From contig JAYENW010000001.1 in NCBI GenBank assembly GCA_034722275.1, positions 124,001-188,000 on the forward strand: a stretch of 64,000 nucleotides of DNA, read 5' to 3'. Below the pieces are notes generated by a model. The model did no database searches and was not told the DNA's origin. It saw only the letters and a list, made by a program, of their open reading frames with translations. The stretch is from M55B177 sp034722275. GTDB taxonomy: Bacteria > Chloroflexota > Dehalococcoidia > GIF9 > AB-539-J10. Position 1 is the stretch's first letter. Each line of letters starts with the position of its first letter. Position numbers and translations under genes: made by a program. This document shows, piece after piece, positions 60,188 through 64,000 of the stretch.

Positions 60188-60672
60188 ATTCTCCCCTGCT
60201 TTAAAGTCAATTTCAATTGATTCACTAGCTTTAGGTAGCGTTGCCCTTTAGGCATGAGACAAATAGTACGCTCTGTCTCAGAAGCAGGGATATAATTCAA
60301 CGCCACAAGCAAATTATCCTGGGGCAATATCGATAATCCTTTTTCAGCCCACTCAATTACACAGATTCCTTCACCATAGAGATATTCTTCCAGTCCTAGG
60401 TCAGTGATTTCATCGATGTTGTCCAGGCGGTAGAAATCGATGTGGTATAAGGGAAGTCTGCCATGATATTCCCTGATTATGACAAAAGAAGGGCTGAAAG
60501 CGCATTCCCTTATGCCTAACCCCCGGGCTATACCTTGAGTGAGATATGTCTTACCTGTCCCTAACTCGCCAGTGAGGAGAAAGATATCACCATTCTGAGC
60601 CAGTTTACCCAGATGATTTCCTAGAAGCTGAGTTTGCTCGGGACTATGCGAATTTAGCTTTAGAAGTTCCAT
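60178..60672 (-). CDS. tsaE: tRNA threonylcarbamoyladenosine synthesis ATPase TsaE
   Basis: Small P-loop ATPase that works with TsaB and TsaD on t6A37. The 164-residue protein has Walker A TGELGTGKTYLTQGIARGLG near 34-53 and the family block HIDFYRLDNIDEITDLGLEE near 98-117. The frame is open to 60723, but the ATG at 60672 gives the usual N-terminus; it overlaps the end of thiL by 29 bases and its own end overlaps tsaB. Confidence 0.94.
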   Translation of the reverse strand: MELLKLNSHSPEQTQLLGNHLGKLAQNGDIFLLTGELGTGKTYLTQGIARGLGIRECAFSPSFVIIREYHGRLPLYHIDFYRLDNIDEITDLGLEEYLYGEGICVIEWAEKGLSILPQDNLLVALNYIPASETERTICLMPKGQRYLKLVNQLKLTLKQGRMWN

Positions 60673-61669
60673 TTCTAAAATGTTCCCAACCCTCTCTTTT
60701 ATAAGGGATGATATTTCCCTCATTGTCTACTACAGTAACCCGGTCAGGCAGAGTTTTCTCTGTAATCTCCCCGATTATTGTTACTTGACAGTCTATGTTT
60801 TGCCTTATTTTGTCTATGGTATTTTTATTTGCAGTAAAAAGAATCTCATAATCCTCTCCACCGTGTAAAGCCAACTCCTGGTAGTCGGGGAAATTTGCTT
60901 TGACTATATAGTGTACTGGCACCTGCTCCCATTTTATTCTGGCGTTAAGTTTGCTAGCTTCACATACATGGTCGAGGTCGGCAATAAGGCCATCGCTTAT
61001 ATCTATGGCAGTCTTAACTCCTTGTTGGACTAGAATTTGCCCCTCCTTTACGCGCGGTGTAGGCTGAAGGTGAGCTTGTCTTAAGAGCTTATTGGCCTCA
61101 GCATTCAAGTTGAGTTTCTTTTGGAGCATCCTCAAGCCGGCTGCTGATGTTCCCAGATATCCCGTGACAGCTATATACTCGCCAGAGCGAGCTGTTGAGC
61201 GCTTAAGGAATTTACCTTGAGAACAACCTGTAAGCGTGACTGTAATAACTATGATAGAGGCAGCAGTTAAATTCCCGCCAATTATAGTCACCTCAAACTC
61301 GCTGGCTAAACGTGCCATGCCTTCAGTAAGTCTGGAGATATCCTCCACTTCTACCTCGCCAGGCAATGATAAAGAAACTAAAGCATACTGTGGAACGCCA
61401 CCCATGGCAGCTATGTCACTCAAATTTACTGCCAGTGCCTTCCATCCTAGTTCTTCCCAGGTGCTGGTGCTTAAATCGAAGTGTACATCTTGAACCAGTG
61501 TATCAGTGGTGGCTATCTGGATACGGTTGTTGCTTTGCCAGGCAGCAGCATCGTCACCAATACCGACCAAGATTTGTTGCTCGGAAGGCTGTTCAGGATT
61601 TTTGAACTTATCAACCAGGACATGTATGAGCTTGGTTAATTCAAATTCACCCAACTCCTTTAATTTCAT
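60644..61669 (-). CDS. thiL: Thiamine-monophosphate kinase
   Basis: Phosphorylates thiamine phosphate to the active diphosphate. The 341-residue protein has GIGDDAAAW near 36 (metal-binding Asp pair), TTDTLVQDVHFD near 54-65, DISDGLIADLDHV near 219-231 and a GWEHF near the C-terminus. It heads thiL-tsaE-tsaB, overlapping tsaE, an arrangement also common in other bacteria. Confidence 0.95.
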   Translation of the reverse strand: MKLKELGEFELTKLIHVLVDKFKNPEQPSEQQILVGIGDDAAAWQSNNRIQIATTDTLVQDVHFDLSTSTWEELGWKALAVNLSDIAAMGGVPQYALVSLSLPGEVEVEDISRLTEGMARLASEFEVTIIGGNLTAASIIVITVTLTGCSQGKFLKRSTARSGEYIAVTGYLGTSAAGLRMLQKKLNLNAEANKLLRQAHLQPTPRVKEGQILVQQGVKTAIDISDGLIADLDHVCEASKLNARIKWEQVPVHYIVKANFPDYQELALHGGEDYEILFTANKNTIDKIRQNIDCQVTIIGEITEKTLPDRVTVVDNEGNIIPYKREGWEHFRNGTSKAKFA

Positions 61670-61746
61670 CCACTGTCATTATAGCATTGGCTTTTCTCGA
61701 GCCTCAATTTTAGTAATCTAGCTGGTAAATGCTATAGTTTATTTCT

Positions 61747-62493
61747 ATGCGGTACGCCATTCTTGGAGATATCCATGGTAACTTAGTCGCCTTTCGGGCT
61801 GTGCTTGCTGATATTGAAGCGCGAGGTGGATGCGATAAAGTTTGGTGCTTGGGAGATGTAGTTGGCTATGGCCCAGAGCCACATAGTTGCATCGGAATTT
61901 TACGGAATCGCAAACATGTTTGTGTTGCCGGCAACCACGATTGGGCTGCTATCGGCAAGGTTGATATCTCCGATTTCAATCCAGATGCTGCCCAAGCTTG
62001 TCGTTGGACAACACAACAACTAGATGCCCTGGATAGAGATTATTTGGCAAAGCTTCCAGAAAAATTAGTGTTGGGTGAATTCACTTTAGTTCATGGTAGC
62101 CCTCGCTATCCTGTTTGGGAATATCTTGACCCTGACTTATTTCCCATGGATGACATTTGCCAGAATTTTGACTATTTTGATACCAAATTTTGTCTTGTAG
62201 GTCATTCTCATAAGCCGTTGATCTTGCGACAGGACAAGGCTGGCAATTGTCTTGCCGTCAGTATTTTTGATAAGATAGGCCTCAATGTTGAAGGAGAGCG
62301 TGTGATTATTAATCCTGGTGGAGTAGGGCAACCTCGAGATGGTGATTGCCGAGCAAGCTATATCATTTATGATAGCGGCACGCAGATGATGTATCATCAT
62401 CGTTGCAATTATGATATAAGGCTTACTCAAGAAAAGATGAGAGAGTATAAATTGCCTCTGTCTTTAATTGTCCGGTTAGATTATGGCTATTAA
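61747..62493 (+). CDS. Metallophosphoesterase
   Basis: A 248-residue calcineurin-like phosphoesterase of the YfcE/MJ0936 group. It shows the two-metal site motifs GDIHGN near residue 8, GDVVGYGPEP near 37, GNHDWA near 60 (GNHD box), VHGSPR near 114 and GHSH near 154. Substrates are probably phosphodiesters but cannot be read from the sequence. It is followed after 49 bases by rpsF. Confidence 0.9.
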   Translation: MRYAILGDIHGNLVAFRAVLADIEARGGCDKVWCLGDVVGYGPEPHSCIGILRNRKHVCVAGNHDWAAIGKVDISDFNPDAAQACRWTTQQLDALDRDYLAKLPEKLVLGEFTLVHGSPRYPVWEYLDPDLFPMDDICQNFDYFDTKFCLVGHSHKPLILRQDKAGNCLAVSIFDKIGLNVEGERVIINPGGVGQPRDGDCRASYIIYDSGTQMMYHHRCNYDIRLTQEKMREYKLPLSLIVRLDYGY

Positions 62494-62542
62494 CATGTTC
62501 TGTGTTATACTCTGCACGGCAATTTAGTATCTTGGTGAGTAA

Positions 62543-62830
62543 ATGCGTGGTTATGAATTAATAACTATAATAAGCCCTGAAGTTGATGAGGAGGGGTTGT
62601 CTCGGACAATAGAGAAGCTGGGCAAGTCTATTGCTGAGAGAGATGGAGTGGTAGATGAAATCAATAAGTGGGGAAAGAGAAAGTTAGCTTATCCGCTGAA
62701 GAAATTTATGGAAGCTGACTATATATTAACTCGGTTCAAGCTGGAGCCCAAACTGGTTAAAGAGGTCGAGAAGGATATAAAAGGCTGGGAAGAAGTCTTA
62801 CGGTATCTTGTAGTACAAGTCGAGGATTGA
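62543..62830 (+). CDS. rpsF: 30S ribosomal protein bS6
   Basis: Small-subunit protein that binds with bS18 in the platform. The 95-residue protein starts MRGYELITIISPEVDEEGL and has NKWGKRKLAYPLKKFMEADY near 40-59. It leads the rpsF-ssb-rpsR operon, 3 bases before ssb. Confidence 0.97.
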   Translation: MRGYELITIISPEVDEEGLSRTIEKLGKSIAERDGVVDEINKWGKRKLAYPLKKFMEADYILTRFKLEPKLVKEVEKDIKGWEEVLRYLVVQVED

Positions 62831-62833
62831 GAG

Positions 62834-63229
62834 ATGGCAAGTTTAAGCAAGGTAATACTTATTGGAAATCTAGGTAGCGAACCTGAGATGAGATTCACCC
62901 CTGATGGCAAGCCGGTCACCTCTTTCCGTATGGCCACTAATCGTCGTTACACTACTTCCGCTGGAGAAAGCAGAGAAGAAACAGACTGGTTTAGGATTAC
63001 TGTTTGGGGGAAACAAGCTGAGCAGTGCAATCAATTTTTAACTAAAGGTCGGCAAGTTTATGTTGAAGGGAGATTTCATGCTCGTAACTGGGAAGGACAG
63101 GATGGACAAACGCGTACCAGCCTTGAGGTAACTGCTGACAGAGTCCTTTTTCTCGAGAGGAGAACTAGCACTTCTATTCCTGAAGAAGGTGAGATTGAGC
63201 CTGGTGATTTAGCTTTTGAACAAACGTAG
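62834..63229 (+). CDS. ssb: Single-stranded DNA-binding protein
   Basis: The 131-residue OB-fold protein starts MASLSKVILIGNLGSEPEMR and has WFRITVWGKQAEQCNQFL near 53-70 and VEGRFHARNWEGQDGQ near 77-92. The C-terminal tail is short and acidic but does not end in the DDDIPF-type tip of many bacteria, ending instead GDLAFEQT, so partner contacts may differ. It sits between rpsF and rpsR as in most bacteria. Confidence 0.95.
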   Translation: MASLSKVILIGNLGSEPEMRFTPDGKPVTSFRMATNRRYTTSAGESREETDWFRITVWGKQAEQCNQFLTKGRQVYVEGRFHARNWEGQDGQTRTSLEVTADRVLFLERRTSTSIPEEGEIEPGDLAFEQT

Positions 63230-63240
63230 GGAGATACAGA

Positions 63241-63561
63241 GTGAGCGAATTTAAAAGAGGATTAGGGAAAAGGAGCGGGTTTTCCAAGACAAGGGGAGGG
63301 AGAGGTTTCATCAGTAAGCCAGCAATTTGCCCCTTCTGTGTTGGAAGAGCGAAAATAGATTATAAAGATGCTTCGGTACTGTCCCAGTACATTTCAGCCC
63401 GTGGCAAAATTGGATCACGGCAAAGAACCAAGGCTTGTGCTAAACATCAACGATCCTTGGCACGAGCTATCAAGAGAGCCCGTTTTCTTGCCTTATTGCC
63501 CTATGCTCCCAGCCATATTTGGAAGACAAGGAGTATAGGTTTGCGGGAATCAACATCTTAG
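63241..63561 (+). CDS. rpsR: 30S ribosomal protein bS18, extended form
   Basis: Small-subunit partner of bS6. The core (about 28-88) has CPFC near 30-33, DYKDASVLSQYISARGKIGSR near 39-59 (given in part as YKDASVLSQYIS) and the basic TKACAKHQRSLARAIKRAR. The 106-residue length exceeds the usual 70-90 because of a basic N-terminal stretch (1-27) and an 18-residue C-terminal tail. It starts with GTG. rpmH follows 9 bases later. Confidence 0.94.
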   Translation: MSEFKRGLGKRSGFSKTRGGRGFISKPAICPFCVGRAKIDYKDASVLSQYISARGKIGSRQRTKACAKHQRSLARAIKRARFLALLPYAPSHIWKTRSIGLRESTS

Positions 63562-63570
63562 AGGAGTAAG

Positions 63571-63711
63571 ATGCCAAAGCGTACCTATCAGCCAAAGAAA
63601 ATTCCACGAAAACGCGCACTGGGCTTTCGTGCCAGAATGGCCACTCGAGCGGGGAGGCGAATACTTAAGGCGAGGCGTCTTAAAGGACGTGTGCGCTTGA
63701 CTCCTGTTTAA
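63571..63711 (+). CDS. rpmH: 50S ribosomal protein bL34
   Basis: A 46-residue, highly basic protein beginning MPKRTYQPKKIPRKRALGFR, with MATRAGRRILKARRLKGR at 23-40, as in the whole family. GAGGAG lies just before the ATG. rnpA follows after 9 bases, the usual order. Confidence 0.97.
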   Translation: MPKRTYQPKKIPRKRALGFRARMATRAGRRILKARRLKGRVRLTPV

Positions 63712-63720
63712 TCTTGCCTT

Positions 63721-64000
63721 ATGAATCTTAAGGCGTTAACCCAGAGGGCACAATACAGTTTAGTTTATAGAGAAGGTAGAACTTGGGTAGATAATTTACT
63801 GGTTATGAAGGTACTGCCTAACGAATTGAGCTGGAGCAGGTGTGGGTTTTCTGTGACTAAGAAAGTGGGAAAGGCAGTGCAGCGCAATCATTTAAAGCGT
63901 CTACTGAAGGAAATAACCCGGCTGCAGTCAATGAAGCCTGGATGGGATATAGTTTTTATTGTTCGTCCCACTGCTGTTGATACGGGTTATCATCAACTGG
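63721..64000 (+). CDS. rnpA: Ribonuclease P protein component, 5' part
   Basis: Protein subunit of RNase P, which trims tRNA 5' ends. The window holds 93 residues before it ends. They include the signature GFSVTKKVGKAVQRNHLKRLLKE near 41-63 (key part VQRNHLKRLLKE, where most members show RNR(I/V)KR) and DIVFIVRP near 78-85. The gene continues beyond the window; yidD/yidC would be expected next. Confidence 0.95.
   Translation, partial: MNLKALTQRAQYSLVYREGRTWVDNLLVMKVLPNELSWSRCGFSVTKKVGKAVQRNHLKRLLKEITRLQSMKPGWDIVFIVRPTAVDTGYHQL

Noticed and set aside
1..64000. CRISPR arrays, insertion sequences, prophage, tRNA or rRNA genes
   Set aside because: Reading the gaps showed no regular short repeats with spacers, no transposase or integrase frames, and no TψC-arm or rRNA-like segments.

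Overview
The window looks like a chromosomal housekeeping segment of an uncultured or poorly characterised bacterium of the class Dehalococcoidia (phylum Chloroflexota). The evidence is indirect. The division cluster is cut down to mraZ-rsmH-ftsA-ftsZ with no murein genes. Ribonucleotide reduction is by a class II, cobalamin-dependent enzyme under NrdR. A PduO-type cobalamin adenosyltransferase and a B12-binding radical SAM protein are present, and Ig-like surface proteins sit beside ECF sigma factors. Base composition is moderate, genes are tightly packed, and many short overlaps suggest operons. I see no rRNA, tRNA, CRISPR array, insertion sequence or prophage. No stretch above 300 bases lacks a gene. 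Genus-level placement is not possible from what I can see.

Layout. 1-8398: phenylalanine synthesis (pheA), potassium uptake (trkH-trkA), the recO-recR-ybaB-dnaX repair/replication operon, a first ECF sigma/DUF5667 pair and a small zinc-ribbon membrane protein. 8639-12022: B12/radical SAM protein, zinc ribbon, ComF and a long ribosome hibernation factor. 12296-12844: an operon of three tiny genes (two DUF3096 membrane peptides and a PRC-barrel protein) divergent from a CPA2 antiporter. 14848-18140: cobalamin adenosyltransferase, hisA, hisI, then DUF1385, rpmE, rpmA and rplU on the other strand; rplU appears to start at ATT.

18327-23781 is the most distinctive block. It holds an ECF sigma factor, a membrane anti-sigma-like protein with a large outer domain, a tethered protein of Ig-like repeats, a SIMPL lipoprotein and a DUF4349/PKD lipoprotein. 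A nearly identical 29-base promoter-like motif lies in front of both the sigma gene and the Ig-repeat gene, which points to an autoregulated envelope-stress regulon in an organism that probably lacks peptidoglycan.

23815-30562: hydrolase, menaquinone-type genes (ubiE/menG, a UbiA-family prenyltransferase), a HemN-like radical SAM protein, a PAP2-like membrane protein, gap, rsmG, and an encapsulated-ferritin-like protein. 30728-39022: purD-purE-purB-purC-purS, then argF-der-plsY-gpsA joined by overlaps. 39065-43761 (minus strand): dnaJ, priA, rplS, trmD. 44047-51023: mraZ-rsmH-ftsA-ftsZ, a clear terminator, then the nrdR-nrdJ operon with NrdR-box-like sites. 51061-64000: a GAF/nuclease-like/HGPRT fusion, rsmI, metG, ftsH, rsfS, ndk, a thioesterase-HAD fusion, tsaB-tsaE-thiL, a phosphodiesterase, rpsF-ssb-rpsR and finally rpmH-rnpA, the last cut by the window end.
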